Assembly (NCBI GenBank): GCA_003963075.1
Contig: RXJV01000051.1
Coordinates: 1 to 32,560, forward strand
Origin: Burkholderiales bacterium
GTDB taxonomy: Bacteria > Pseudomonadota > Gammaproteobacteria > Burkholderiales > Burkholderiaceae_C
Direction: 5' to 3'
Length of the DNA stretch: 32,560 nt
Shown here: positions 21,627 through 29,841 of the stretch, in pieces
How positions within the stretch are numbered: position 1 is the stretch's first letter
Layout: each line of letters starts with the position of its first letter
Translations under genes and position numbers: made by a program
The notes under the pieces: model-generated
The model's input: the letters and a program-made list of their open reading frames with translations, nothing else
What the model was told of the DNA's origin: nothing
Databases searched by the model: none

Positions 21627-22478
21627 TCAGCCGGTCGGCAGCAGGGCCTGCGGCAGGCGGTGCAGCAGGCCATTGCTGCAGGGCTGGTCGCTGCCGCGCG
21701 CCAGCGGCACGGCCAGATCGCCACTGCGCAGGCGACCGAAGGCATCCAGGCGCAGCGTGCTGCCGGCCAGCGTGCGCAACTGTCCCGCCCAGGGCAGCTC
21801 GCTGCTGGACCAGCGGCCCGGCACGAGGTGGTGCAGCAGCAGCTCGCGCAGGCGCTCGCCGTCGCGCCACAGCGCGGCGGCGCTCAGGCCGAGACGCGCG
21901 GCCGCATGGTCAAGCGCGTCACCGGTGGGCGCGAACAGCGTGAAAGGCCCGCTGCAACCCAGCCAGTCGTGCACGCCGCCCTGCTCCAGGGCGGTCGCAA
22001 GCCGGGTCAGCGCCGGGTCGGCGGCCACGCGTTGCCACAGGGTCTGGCACGGCGCGGCCAGCGCACGGTCGATGTGCTGCAGCTGCAGGCCCTGGCGCAT
22101 CACCGGCCGGCCCACCAGCTGCACAGCGCGACCCTCGGCGTCCAGCCAGCCGGCCTGCTGCTCGGCGCGGCGCAGCAGGCTGCCGTTCAGCAGCGGCAGC
22201 ACGCCTGCGTCGCGCGGCCTGGCCAGCGTCAGGTGGCCGAGCAGCCAGCGCTGCAGGGCCTGCGACTCCCAGCCGGCCGGCGTGAGGCCGGCGGCCTGCA
22301 TGGCCTCATCGGTCGGCGCCAGCAGCGTGATGCCAGCGGGCGCCTGCAGCAGCGCGGACAGGCGCGCCTGGCTCAGCGCGGCGTCCAGCCAGCGCGCGGC
22401 GGGTGCCGGTGCTGCCGGCGAGGGGGGCAGCAGGCTGCACTGCGAGCGCGGCAGCCAGAGCGACAGCAAGTTGCGCAT
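21627..22478 (-). CDS. Divergent fasciclin-like protein with two degenerate FAS1 domains
   Basis: A 283-residue protein, first gene of the fasciclin set. The N-terminal repeat has AGITLLAPTDEAMQAAGL and RWLLGHLTLARP; the second repeat has GPFTLFAPTGDALDHAAARLGL and LLLHHLVPGRW. Both match the FAS1 layout but are more diverged than in the two downstream genes: the second domain ends SNGLLHRLPQALLPTG instead of the usual IHVIDxVLLP. No good signal peptide is visible (MRNLLSLWLPRSQC is short), so its location is uncertain. The ribosome site GAGGA lies 6 nt before the ATG. Transcription probably starts from the TetR-flanking promoter at 22508-22536. Confidence 0.8.
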   Translation of the reverse strand: MRNLLSLWLPRSQCSLLPPSPAAPAPAARWLDAALSQARLSALLQAPAGITLLAPTDEAMQAAGLTPAGWESQALQRWLLGHLTLARPRDAGVLPLLNGSLLRRAEQQAGWLDAEGRAVQLVGRPVMRQGLQLQHIDRALAAPCQTLWQRVAADPALTRLATALEQGGVHDWLGCSGPFTLFAPTGDALDHAAARLGLSAAALWRDGERLRELLLHHLVPGRWSSSELPWAGQLRTLAGSTLRLDAFGRLRSGDLAVPLARGSDQPCSNGLLHRLPQALLPTG

Positions 22479-22507
22479 GGAACATCCTCAAGAACTCGAA
22501 TGCCCGT

Positions 22508-22536
22508 AATGTGAACTGCTCAGTTCACTACGTCAA
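22508..22536 (-). promoter_or_regulatory. Fasciclin operon promoter with a perfect palindromic operator
   Basis: On the minus strand, TTGACG (22531-22536), a 17-bp spacer and CACATT (22508-22513) form a sigma-70-like promoter with a good -35 and a weak -10. An 18-bp perfect palindrome, GTGAACTG-CT-CAGTTCAC (22511-22528), fills most of the spacer and touches the -10. This is the usual position and size for a TetR-family operator, so the protein encoded at 22620 is the expected binder. Confidence 0.75.
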
Positions 22537-22607
22537 CTGTGTGGTCTATTTCATGGACTTCAAATTCTTGGATTGACCCGCAGAGTGTGTTGTGAGACCG
22601 ACCCACC

Positions 22608-22619
22608 TAGAATCGCCGC
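22608..22619 (+). promoter_or_regulatory. -10-like element for the TetR gene (leaderless layout)
   Basis: TAGAAT at 22608-22613, in the context CCTAGAATCGCCGC, lies six bases before the ATG at 22620. No ribosome site and no good -35 at 17 bp are seen. The same layout recurs upstream of rpe and psuK. Confidence 0.4.
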
Positions 22620-23222
22620 ATGAACCGCCCCCGTTTCCGAGAACAAGTCCTGCAAGCCCGCGAAGAGGCCATCGTGGCCTCGGTGAACCGCCTGCTGGCC
22701 GAGAAAGGCTTCGATGCGATGACGGTCGACGAAGTCGTCGCGGATGTCGGCATTGCCAAGGCCAGCCTCTACAAGCACTTCACGTCCAAGGAAGAGCTGG
22801 CCGCAGCGGCGATGGTCAAGGTGCTGGAGCGTGCGCTGGATGAAGTCGCACGCGTGGGTGGTCTTGGCCTCGACGCTCTCGGGCGGCTGCAGGCCATGGC
22901 CCGCTGGACCTACGACCAGCAGCTCGCCGGCCAGATGCCCGCCCTGCCCGCGCAGAATTCGACGCTGCGCGCGGCCCTGACCGCCGACAAGGCCTATGTC
23001 GACCGGCTGATGCAGCTCTCCGACGCGCTGGGCGCCTGGATCGTCGAGGCCCAGGGCGACGGCCAGCTCGACGCCGCGCTGCCACCCGAGCTGGTGCTCT
23101 ACACGTTGTTCGCCCGCGCCTGCGACCCGGTGCTGGGTGTGATGCGCGCCGGCGGCAATCACAGCGACGGCCAGATCGTCGACTGGCTGGTCAAGACCTG
23201 CTTCCGCGGCCTCGGGGCCTGA
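22620..23222 (+). CDS. TetR-family transcriptional regulator
   Basis: A 200-residue repressor-type protein. The N-terminal helix-turn-helix (about 15-62) is typical: [48 protein letters not shown]. The rest (about 70-200) is a helical ligand-binding and dimerisation domain of unknown ligand. It is divergent from the three fasciclin genes with a 141-bp gap containing the 18-bp palindrome, so control of those genes and possibly of itself is expected. No efflux pump or enzyme gene that usually pairs with TetR is adjacent on the target side, which is unusual. Confidence 0.92.
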   Translation: MNRPRFREQVLQAREEAIVASVNRLLAEKGFDAMTVDEVVADVGIAKASLYKHFTSKEELAAAAMVKVLERALDEVARVGGLGLDALGRLQAMARWTYDQQLAGQMPALPAQNSTLRAALTADKAYVDRLMQLSDALGAWIVEAQGDGQLDAALPPELVLYTLFARACDPVLGVMRAGGNHSDGQIVDWLVKTCFRGLGA

Positions 23223-23243
23223 ACGGCCCGCAGGGCGGGCTCC

Positions 23244-23257
23244 TAGAATCCGCCGCC
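23244..23257 (+). promoter_or_regulatory. -10-like element for rpe (leaderless layout)
   Basis: TAGAAT at 23244-23249 in CTCCTAGAATCCGCCGCC precedes the rpe ATG (23258) by eight bases. No ribosome site is visible. Confidence 0.4.
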
Positions 23258-23947
23258 ATGCCCGCCGCAACACATTTCATCGCCCCCAGCCTGCTGTCCG
23301 CCGACTTTGCCCGCCTCGGCGAGGAGGTCCGCGACGTCCTCGCCGCGGGCGCCGACTGGATCCACTTCGACGTGATGGACAACCATTACGTGCCCAACCT
23401 GACCTTCGGGCCGATGGTGTGCGAGGCGCTGCGCAAGCACGCGGTCAAGCCCGACGGCACGCCGGCCGTCATCGACGTGCACCTGATGGTGCAGCCGGTG
23501 GACAGCCTCGCCCAGGCCTTCTGCCGCGCCGGGGCCGATGTCGTCACCTTTCACCCCGAGGCCAGCTCCCATGTGGACCGTACGCTGCAGCTCATCCGCA
23601 GCGAGGGCAAGCAGGCCGGCCTGGTGTTCAACCCGGCCACGCCGCTGGACCTGCTGGAGTGGGTCATCGACAAGGTCGACGTCGTGCTGCTGATGAGCGT
23701 CAACCCCGGCTTTGGCGGCCAGAGCTTCATCCCATCGGCGCTGAAGAAGCTGCACAAGGCCCGCGAGATCATCACCGCCAGCGGCCGCGACATCCGGCTC
23801 GAGATCGACGGCGGCGTGAAGGTCGACAACATCCGCGAGATCGCTGCGGCGGGCGCCGACACCTTCGTCGCCGGCTCGGCCATCTTCGGCAAGCCGGACT
23901 ACAAGGCCGTCATCGACGCGATGCGCGCCGAGCTCAGCAAGCCCTGA
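23258..23947 (+). CDS. rpe: Ribulose-phosphate 3-epimerase
   Basis: A 229-residue TIM-barrel enzyme interconverting ribulose 5-phosphate and xylulose 5-phosphate in the pentose phosphate and Calvin pathways. All hallmarks are present: [36 protein letters not shown] (metal-binding His and Asp), [33 protein letters not shown] and [12 protein letters not shown], followed by the phosphate-binding VAGSAIFG. In many Burkholderiales rpe neighbours apaG and gph; here gph is absent and a phosphotyrosine phosphatase follows 5 bp downstream. Confidence 0.97.
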   Translation: MPAATHFIAPSLLSADFARLGEEVRDVLAAGADWIHFDVMDNHYVPNLTFGPMVCEALRKHAVKPDGTPAVIDVHLMVQPVDSLAQAFCRAGADVVTFHPEASSHVDRTLQLIRSEGKQAGLVFNPATPLDLLEWVIDKVDVVLLMSVNPGFGGQSFIPSALKKLHKAREIITASGRDIRLEIDGGVKVDNIREIAAAGADTFVAGSAIFGKPDYKAVIDAMRAELSKP

Positions 23948-23952
23948 GCGCG

Positions 23953-24426
23953 ATGGCCGCCGTCCTGCTCGTCTGCACCGCCAACATCTGCCGCTCGCCG
24001 ATGGCTGAGGCCATCTTCCGCGCCAAGCTCGGCGACGTCTTCAAGACCATCGCGTCGGCCGGCGTGCATGCCGACCCGCGCGGCGGCCCGGTGGACGCCC
24101 GCGCGGCGGCAGCACTGGCCCGGCACCACTACAGCCTGGACCGGAAGTGGCGTTCGCAACGTGCCGAGCCCGCTCAACTGGCCAGGTACGACCTGGTGCT
24201 GGCGATGGAGGCCGACCATGTCCAGGCCCTGCGCGCCAAAGCCGAAGCCGAACTGCATCCACGCATCCAGATGCTGACCGACTTCGTGCCGGAGATGGCC
24301 GGCCAGGACGTGCCCGACCCCTACTTCGGTCCGGTGGCGGGCTTCGACGCGGTCATCGGCATGATCGAGCGCGCGGCCGGCAGCCTGCAGCGGGCGGCCC
24401 AGGAAGGCCGCCTCAGGTTCGCCTGA
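23953..24426 (+). CDS. Low-molecular-weight protein-tyrosine phosphatase
   Basis: A 157-residue phosphatase. The P-loop C8-TANIC-R14-S matches Cys-x5-Arg-Ser; the general-acid loop VPDPYFG provides the Asp. In bacteria such enzymes often dephosphorylate tyrosine kinases that control exopolysaccharide, or act on arginine phosphate; the target here is unknown, as no kinase is adjacent. The ATG is 5 bp after the rpe stop, so the two are probably cotranscribed. Its TGA directly abuts the stop of the RND gene on the opposite strand (TGATCA). Confidence 0.92.
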   Translation: MAAVLLVCTANICRSPMAEAIFRAKLGDVFKTIASAGVHADPRGGPVDARAAAALARHHYSLDRKWRSQRAEPAQLARYDLVLAMEADHVQALRAKAEAELHPRIQMLTDFVPEMAGQDVPDPYFGPVAGFDAVIGMIERAAGSLQRAAQEGRLRFA

Positions 24427-27400
24427 TCAGATCGCCTTGGACGCGAAGTCGGCCACCTCGCGCTCATCGGGCCCGCTGCCGCTGAAGCGGTCCAAAGCCA
24501 GATAGATCACCGGCGTGATGTAGAGCGTCACGGCCTGCGACAGGATCAGGCCGCCCACCACGGCCAGGCCCAGCGGCGCCCGCAGCTCGGCGCCGGCGCC
24601 CAGGCCCAGCGCGATCGGCAGCGCGCCCATCAGCGCAGCCAGCGTCGTCATCATGATGGGCCGGAAGCGCAGGATGCAGGCCTGGCGGATCGCCTCGGCC
24701 GGCTTCAGGCCCTGGCTGCGCTGCACGTCCAGTGCGAAGTCGATCATCATGATCGCGTTCTTCTTGACGATGCCGATCAGCATCACGATGCCGATGGTGG
24801 CAATGATGGTCAGCTCCATGCCGGCCAGCTGCAGCGTGATCAGCGCACCCACCGCCGCCGACGGCAGGCCGGCCAGGATGGTGAGGGGATGGATGTAGCT
24901 CTCGTAGAGCACGCCCAGCAGCACATAGATGACCGCCACGGCCAGGCCGATCAGCAGCAGCTGGCCGGACTGCGAATCCTGGAACACCGCCGCATCGCCG
25001 CCATAGCTGGTGATGATGCTGGGCGGCAGCTGGATGTCGCGCGTGAAGGCGTCGATCTGCGCGGTGGCATCGCCCAGCGGCACATTGGGCGCGAGGTTGA
25101 AGCTGATGGTCACCGCCTGCAGCTGGCCCTGGTGGTTGACCGCCGTGGGGCCGAGGGTGCGCTGCACGGTGGCAAATGCCGACAGCGGCACCAGGGCGCC
25201 GTTCTTGCCGCGCAGATAGATCTTGTCGAAGGCCGTCTCGCTGCTCCGGTCGTCGTCGCCGGCCTCCATGATGACCTGGAAGGTGTTGCTCTCGGCATAG
25301 ATGCTGGACACCTGGCGCTCGCCGAAGGCGCCATAGAGCGCATTGCGCAGGTCCTGCATCTGCACACCCAGCAGCGCGGCGCGCTCGCGGTCGATGACGA
25401 GGCTCGCCTGCAGGCCGCGCATCTGCGAGTCGCTGGTCACGTCGCGGAAGCGGGCATCGGCGCGCAGCTTGTCCTGCAGCTTGACCGCCCAGCTGTTCAG
25501 CTCGCCGGCCGACACCGCCTGCAGCGTGTACTGGTAGCGGCTCTTGCTCTGGCGGCCGCCGAGCTGCAGGTTCTGCACCGGGCGCAGATAGACGGCGATG
25601 CCCGGCACGGCGCGCAGCTTCTTGCGCAGGCCCTCCAGCACCTTGGGCATGGGCTCGCGCTCGCCGCGGGGCTTGAGGTTGATGAACATGCGGCCGGTGT
25701 TGGTGGCGCTGCCCGAGGGCCCGCCGCCGACGGCCGAACTCAGCGCCGAGACATTGGGGTCATTGCGAACGATGGCCGCCACGCGGTCCTGCAGATCGAC
25801 CATGGCCGTGAACGACGTGTCCTCGGCCGACTCGGTGCTGGCCTGGATCTGGCCGATGTCCTCCTCCGGGAAGAAGCCCTTGGGAATGGTGCTCCAGAAC
25901 CACACGGTGGCCACAAAGCTCGCCACCGCCACCCCCAGTACCCAGGCGCGGTGGCGCAGGGCCAGGTCCAGCGTGCGGGTGTAGGCGTTCAGCGTGGCCG
26001 TGAAGCCGCGCTCGAACAGGCGGCCCAGCGGCCCGTCCTCGTGGTGCTCGCCGGCCTTGAGCAGGCGGCTGCACAGCATCGGCACCAGGGTCAGCGACAC
26101 CACGGCCGACACCAGGATGGACAGGCCCACGACGACCGCGAACTCGTGGAACAGCAGGCCGATGACGCCGGGCATGAAGAAGATCGGGATCAGCACCGCC
26201 ACCAGCGAGATCGAGATGGACACGATGGTGAAGGCCATCTCGCGCGCGCCGCGCACCGCGGCGTCGAAGGGCTTCATCCCGTCTTCCACATGCCGGACGA
26301 TGTTCTCCAGCATGACGATGGCATCGTCCACCACCAGGCCCACGGCCAGCGTGATGCCGAGCAGCGAGATATTGTCCAGGCTGTAGCCGAGTGCGAACAA
26401 CAGCGTCAGTGCGCCGATCAACGAGATCGGCAGCGAGGCGGTCGGGATCAGCGTGGCCACAGCCCGGCGCAGGAAGATGAAGATCACCAGCACCACCAGG
26501 CCCACGGTCAGCGCCAGCGTGACGTAGACGTCGTGCAGGGACTCGCGGATGGACACCGAACGGTCGCTCAGCGTGCGCATCTGGATCGACGCCGGCATCT
26601 GCGCCGCATAGCGTGGCAGCAGGGCCTTGACCTTGTCGACCACCTGCACCGTGTTGGCATCGGGCTGGCGCTGGATGGCCAGCGTGATGGAGCGCTCGCC
26701 CTGGTAGGTGGCGTAGGTCTTGCTGGTCTCGACGCTGTCCTGCACCTCGGCCACATCCCGCAGCAACACCGGCGCGCCATTGCGCGAGGCCACCACGATG
26801 CGACCGAATTCCGCCGCATTCCTGAGCTGGCGGTTGGCCTGGATGGTGAGCGTCTGGCGGGACCCGTCGAGCACGCCGACCGGCGTGTTGGCATTGGCCG
26901 CCTTGACCGCCGCCTGCAACTCGTCGAGCGTGATATTGCGCTGGTTCAGCAGGTCGGTACGCACCTTGATGCGCACGGCATAGCGCTTCTGGCCATAGAT
27001 CGACACCTGGGCCACGCCGTCGATCGTGGACAGCCCGGGCGACAGCAGGTTCTCGGCGTAGTCGTTCAGCTCGGTCAGGTCCATCGACGGCGAGGTCAGC
27101 GCCACCAGCAGCACCGGTGCATCGGCCGGGTTGACCTTGCGATAGCTCGGTGGCGAGGTCATCTCGGCCGGCAAGGCCCGCAGCGACCGGAACAGCGCGG
27201 CCTGCACATCAACGGCCGCCGCATCGATGTTGCGCGAGGGGTCGAACTCCAGCGTGAGCGAGGTGTTGCCCAAAGTGTTGGTGGACGAGATGGTCTGCAG
27301 GCCGGCGATGGTGGAGAACTGCTTCTCCAGCGGCAGCGCCACCGACGACGCCATCGTCTCCGGCGCCGCACCGGGCAGCGACGCGCCGACATTGATGACC

Positions 27401-27528
27401 GGCGTGTTGTAGGACGGCAGGGCCGCCACCGGGATGCGGCTCCAGGCCGCCAGGCCGGCGATGACCAGCGACAGGTTCAGCAGCACGGTCATCACCGGCC
27501 GCCGGATGAACAGCTCGGTGAGTCTCAT
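24427..27528 (-). CDS. RND multidrug efflux permease (HAE1, MdtB/MdtC-like)
   Basis: A 1,033-residue inner-membrane proton-driven drug exporter, full length. It opens with MRLTELFIRRPVMTVLLNLSLVIAG. The two large periplasmic loops follow TM1 and TM7. In TM4 the pair D401-D402 in GLVVDDAIVMLENI corresponds to AcrB D407-D408, the proton relay. ATIGIVMLIGIVKKNAIMMIDFA near the C-terminus is the TM10-11 signature. Overall wording resembles the MdtB/MdtC/MuxB branch, which usually works as a pair of permeases, yet only one is present. The adaptor gene lies 85 bp upstream; no outer-membrane factor gene is in the window. Confidence 0.95.
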   Translation of the reverse strand: MRLTELFIRRPVMTVLLNLSLVIAGLAAWSRIPVAALPSYNTPVINVGASLPGAAPETMASSVALPLEKQFSTIAGLQTISSTNTLGNTSLTLEFDPSRNIDAAAVDVQAALFRSLRALPAEMTSPPSYRKVNPADAPVLLVALTSPSMDLTELNDYAENLLSPGLSTIDGVAQVSIYGQKRYAVRIKVRTDLLNQRNITLDELQAAVKAANANTPVGVLDGSRQTLTIQANRQLRNAAEFGRIVVASRNGAPVLLRDVAEVQDSVETSKTYATYQGERSITLAIQRQPDANTVQVVDKVKALLPRYAAQMPASIQMRTLSDRSVSIRESLHDVYVTLALTVGLVVLVIFIFLRRAVATLIPTASLPISLIGALTLLFALGYSLDNISLLGITLAVGLVVDDAIVMLENIVRHVEDGMKPFDAAVRGAREMAFTIVSISISLVAVLIPIFFMPGVIGLLFHEFAVVVGLSILVSAVVSLTLVPMLCSRLLKAGEHHEDGPLGRLFERGFTATLNAYTRTLDLALRHRAWVLGVAVASFVATVWFWSTIPKGFFPEEDIGQIQASTESAEDTSFTAMVDLQDRVAAIVRNDPNVSALSSAVGGGPSGSATNTGRMFINLKPRGEREPMPKVLEGLRKKLRAVPGIAVYLRPVQNLQLGGRQSKSRYQYTLQAVSAGELNSWAVKLQDKLRADARFRDVTSDSQMRGLQASLVIDRERAALLGVQMQDLRNALYGAFGERQVSSIYAESNTFQVIMEAGDDDRSSETAFDKIYLRGKNGALVPLSAFATVQRTLGPTAVNHQGQLQAVTISFNLAPNVPLGDATAQIDAFTRDIQLPPSIITSYGGDAAVFQDSQSGQLLLIGLAVAVIYVLLGVLYESYIHPLTILAGLPSAAVGALITLQLAGMELTIIATIGIVMLIGIVKKNAIMMIDFALDVQRSQGLKPAEAIRQACILRFRPIMMTTLAALMGALPIALGLGAGAELRAPLGLAVVGGLILSQAVTLYITPVIYLALDRFSGSGPDEREVADFASKAI

Positions 27529-27613
27529 GCCAGGCCCTCGCTCGACGAGTCCATCGCGCGCTCCGCCGCGGGGATGACGGGCTGACGGGGGGCGGCCCTG
27601 CGCTCAGCCCGCT

Positions 27614-28810
27614 TCATTGGGCAGCACCCGAAGCCGGCTTGGACGCCGCCGCCGCGGGCGCCTGAATGCGCAGCGGCGTGCCCGGCCGCAGGTTCTGCTT
27701 GCCGTCCATGACGACCTGGGCCGTCGCCTCCAGGCCTTCCACGACGGCCTGCTCACCCAGCGCGGCGCGCACCTGCACCGGCACGAGGCGGGCCGTGTTG
27801 TCGGGCCCGACGACGTAGACCGAGCGCTCGTTGCCGCGAATGATGAGGGCCGCCTGCGGCACCACCGTCACGCCCTGCAGGGTGCGCAATGTGACCCGCA
27901 CCCGCAGGTACTGCCCCGGCCAAAGGGTCTGCGCGGCATTGGCGAATTCGGCCTTGACCTTGATGGTGCCGGTGCTGGCGTCGACGAGGTTGTCCACCGC
28001 CGTCACACGGCCCTTGACGGGCGCCGCCCCGCGCGGCGACCCGGGCGGTGGCAAGGCCTCCACGGCCAGTTCGCCGCCACGGGTGGCGGCCAGCAGGCTG
28101 GCGAGCTGGGTCTCGGGCACCGTGAAGCTGATGCCGATGGGGTCGAGCTGGGCGATGTTGACCAGCGGCACGACGCTGGCATTGGCCTGCACCAGGCTGC
28201 CGGGGTAGACATTGACGATGCCGGCGCGGCCGCTGATCGGCGCGCGCAGTTCGTTGTAGCTGACCGCCACCTGCGCGGCCTGCACCGCCGCCTCGTCGCT
28301 GCGCACCAGGGCCTGGCCGGCCTCGGCATTGGCCTGGGCGGTGTCCACCGCGTTCTGGGCGATGAAGTTCTGCGCCTTCAGCTCCTTGGCGCGGTTCCAC
28401 TGCCGCTCCAGGTCGGCCAGGGCGGCACGGTCACGCGCGAGCTGGGCGCGGGCCTTGTCGAGCGCCGCGCGGTCGGCCCGGTCATCGAAGCGGAACAGCA
28501 GCTCGCCCTTCTTCACGTTCTGGCCATCCTTGACCAGCACCTGGGCGACGGTGGACGTGGTCTGGGCGCGCAGGTCCACGCTCTGCAGCGCCGTCACGGT
28601 GCCGCTGGCCTCGACGGTCACCGGCACATCGGCCTGGCGGACAGGCATCACGCTGACGTTCTGCGGCGGCGGCGCGCTGGCGGCTGCCGCAGGGGCCGAC
28701 GCAGCGCCTCCGGGGGGCGCTCCGCCTTCGGTGTTGCGTCCGCAGCCGGCCAGCAAAGCCAGCGTCAGCCCGGCCGTCGCGGCGTCCAGGAAGTTAGGGG
28801 TCGAGCGCAT
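27614..28810 (-). CDS. RND efflux membrane-fusion (adaptor) lipoprotein
   Basis: A 398-residue periplasmic adaptor that links the RND permease to an outer-membrane channel. The lipobox is L20-A-G-C23. The order is the family norm: lipoyl half (VEASGTVTALQSVDLRAQTTSTVAQVLVKDGQNVKKGELLFRFD), alpha-hairpin coiled coil (about 125-185), second lipoyl half and beta-barrel (ELRAPISGRAGIVNVYPGSLVQ, then VDASTGTIKVKAEFAN), and a C-terminal Ala/Pro tail. The start at 28810 puts the lipoprotein signal at the N-terminus; a GTG at 28846 is rejected. It is transcribed with the permease; a run of seven T (28851-28857, minus strand) lies upstream. Confidence 0.93.
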   Translation of the reverse strand: MRSTPNFLDAATAGLTLALLAGCGRNTEGGAPPGGAASAPAAAASAPPPQNVSVMPVRQADVPVTVEASGTVTALQSVDLRAQTTSTVAQVLVKDGQNVKKGELLFRFDDRADRAALDKARAQLARDRAALADLERQWNRAKELKAQNFIAQNAVDTAQANAEAGQALVRSDEAAVQAAQVAVSYNELRAPISGRAGIVNVYPGSLVQANASVVPLVNIAQLDPIGISFTVPETQLASLLAATRGGELAVEALPPPGSPRGAAPVKGRVTAVDNLVDASTGTIKVKAEFANAAQTLWPGQYLRVRVTLRTLQGVTVVPQAALIIRGNERSVYVVGPDNTARLVPVQVRAALGEQAVVEGLEATAQVVMDGKQNLRPGTPLRIQAPAAAASKPASGAAQ

Positions 28811-28926
28811 GCAGCAGACCTGACGAAAGTAATGGGGGTGGACCAAAAAAACAGATCAGCTTAACGGCAGCAGTTTGCTCGGTCGTTGCTGGCACCGCTT
28901 GGGCCCGCTGCGGGGCGGGGCAAGTT

Positions 28927-29841
28927 TCAGCCTGGCATCTGCAACGCACGCGCCAGCCGCGCACCGACCACTGCGTTATGTTTCACCAGCGCGATGTTGG
29001 TGGCCAGGCTGCGCCCGCCGGTCAGCGCCTTGATGCGTGCCAGCAGGAAGGGCGTGATCGCCTTGCCCTGGATGCCCTGGATTTGCGCCTCCTGCAGCGC
29101 CTGGGCGGTGATCGCATCGATCTCCTCGCGCGGCATGGCGTGGGCCGCCGGCACCGGGTTGCTCACCACCACGCCGCCGGCCAGGCCCAGGGCCCACTTG
29201 GCGCGGATGAAGCGGGCCTGCTCCTCGGCGGTGTCGATCCGGAAATCGGCCTTGAGCCCGCTGTCCGGTGTGAAGAAGGCGGCGAAGTTGTCCTGGCCGA
29301 TGGACAGCACCGGCACGCCATGGGTCTCCAGGTATTCCAGCGTCAGCGCCAGGTCGAGGATGGACTTGGCGCCCGCGCAGACCACGGCCACCGGCGTGCG
29401 CGCCAGCTCCTGCAGGTCGGCCGAGATGTCAAAGCTGGTCTCGGCGCCGCGGTGCACGCCACCGATGCCGCCGGTGACGAAGACCTCGATGCCGGCGAGC
29501 TGGGCGCAGATCATCGTCGCGGCGACCGTGGTGGCGCCCAGCTTCCCGGTGGCGATGGCATAGGGCAGGTCACGCCGGCTGAGCTTCATCGCATCGGGCG
29601 ACCGGGCCAGCTGCTGCAGCTCGTCCGGCGTCAGGCCGACGCGGATGCGCCCGCCGATGACGGCGATGGTGGCCGGCACGGCGCCTTCGGCGCGGATCAC
29701 GTCCTCCACCTCGCGGGCGGTGTCCAGGTTCTGTGGCCAGGGCATGCCGTGGGCAATGATGGTGGATTCGAGGGCCACGACGGGCCGGCCGTCGGCGCGC
29801 GCGGCGGCGACCTCGGGCGAGAGCTGGATCAGGGCGTTCAT
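28927..29841 (-). CDS. psuG: Pseudouridine-5'-phosphate glycosidase
   Basis: A 304-residue enzyme that splits pseudouridine 5'-phosphate into uracil and ribose 5-phosphate, cutting the unusual C-C glycosidic bond. Signatures are RPVVALESTIIAHGMPWPQN, DLPYAIATGKLGATTVAATM, FVTGGIGGVHRGAE and VVCAGAKSILDLALTLEYLET, whose Lys is the likely Schiff-base residue of the family. The ATG at 29841 overlaps the psuK stop (ATGA), so the two enzymes of the pathway are translationally coupled. A second upstream codon at 29850 is possible but would lengthen the overlap. No uracil or pseudouridine transporter gene is adjacent. Confidence 0.96.
   Translation of the reverse strand: MNALIQLSPEVAAARADGRPVVALESTIIAHGMPWPQNLDTAREVEDVIRAEGAVPATIAVIGGRIRVGLTPDELQQLARSPDAMKLSRRDLPYAIATGKLGATTVAATMICAQLAGIEVFVTGGIGGVHRGAETSFDISADLQELARTPVAVVCAGAKSILDLALTLEYLETHGVPVLSIGQDNFAAFFTPDSGLKADFRIDTAEEQARFIRAKWALGLAGGVVVSNPVPAAHAMPREEIDAITAQALQEAQIQGIQGKAITPFLLARIKALTGGRSLATNIALVKHNAVVGARLARALQMPG

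Noticed and set aside
24889..27585. 898-codon plus-strand frame
   Set aside because: Antisense shadow of the RND permease; repetitive His/Gln/Arg composition.
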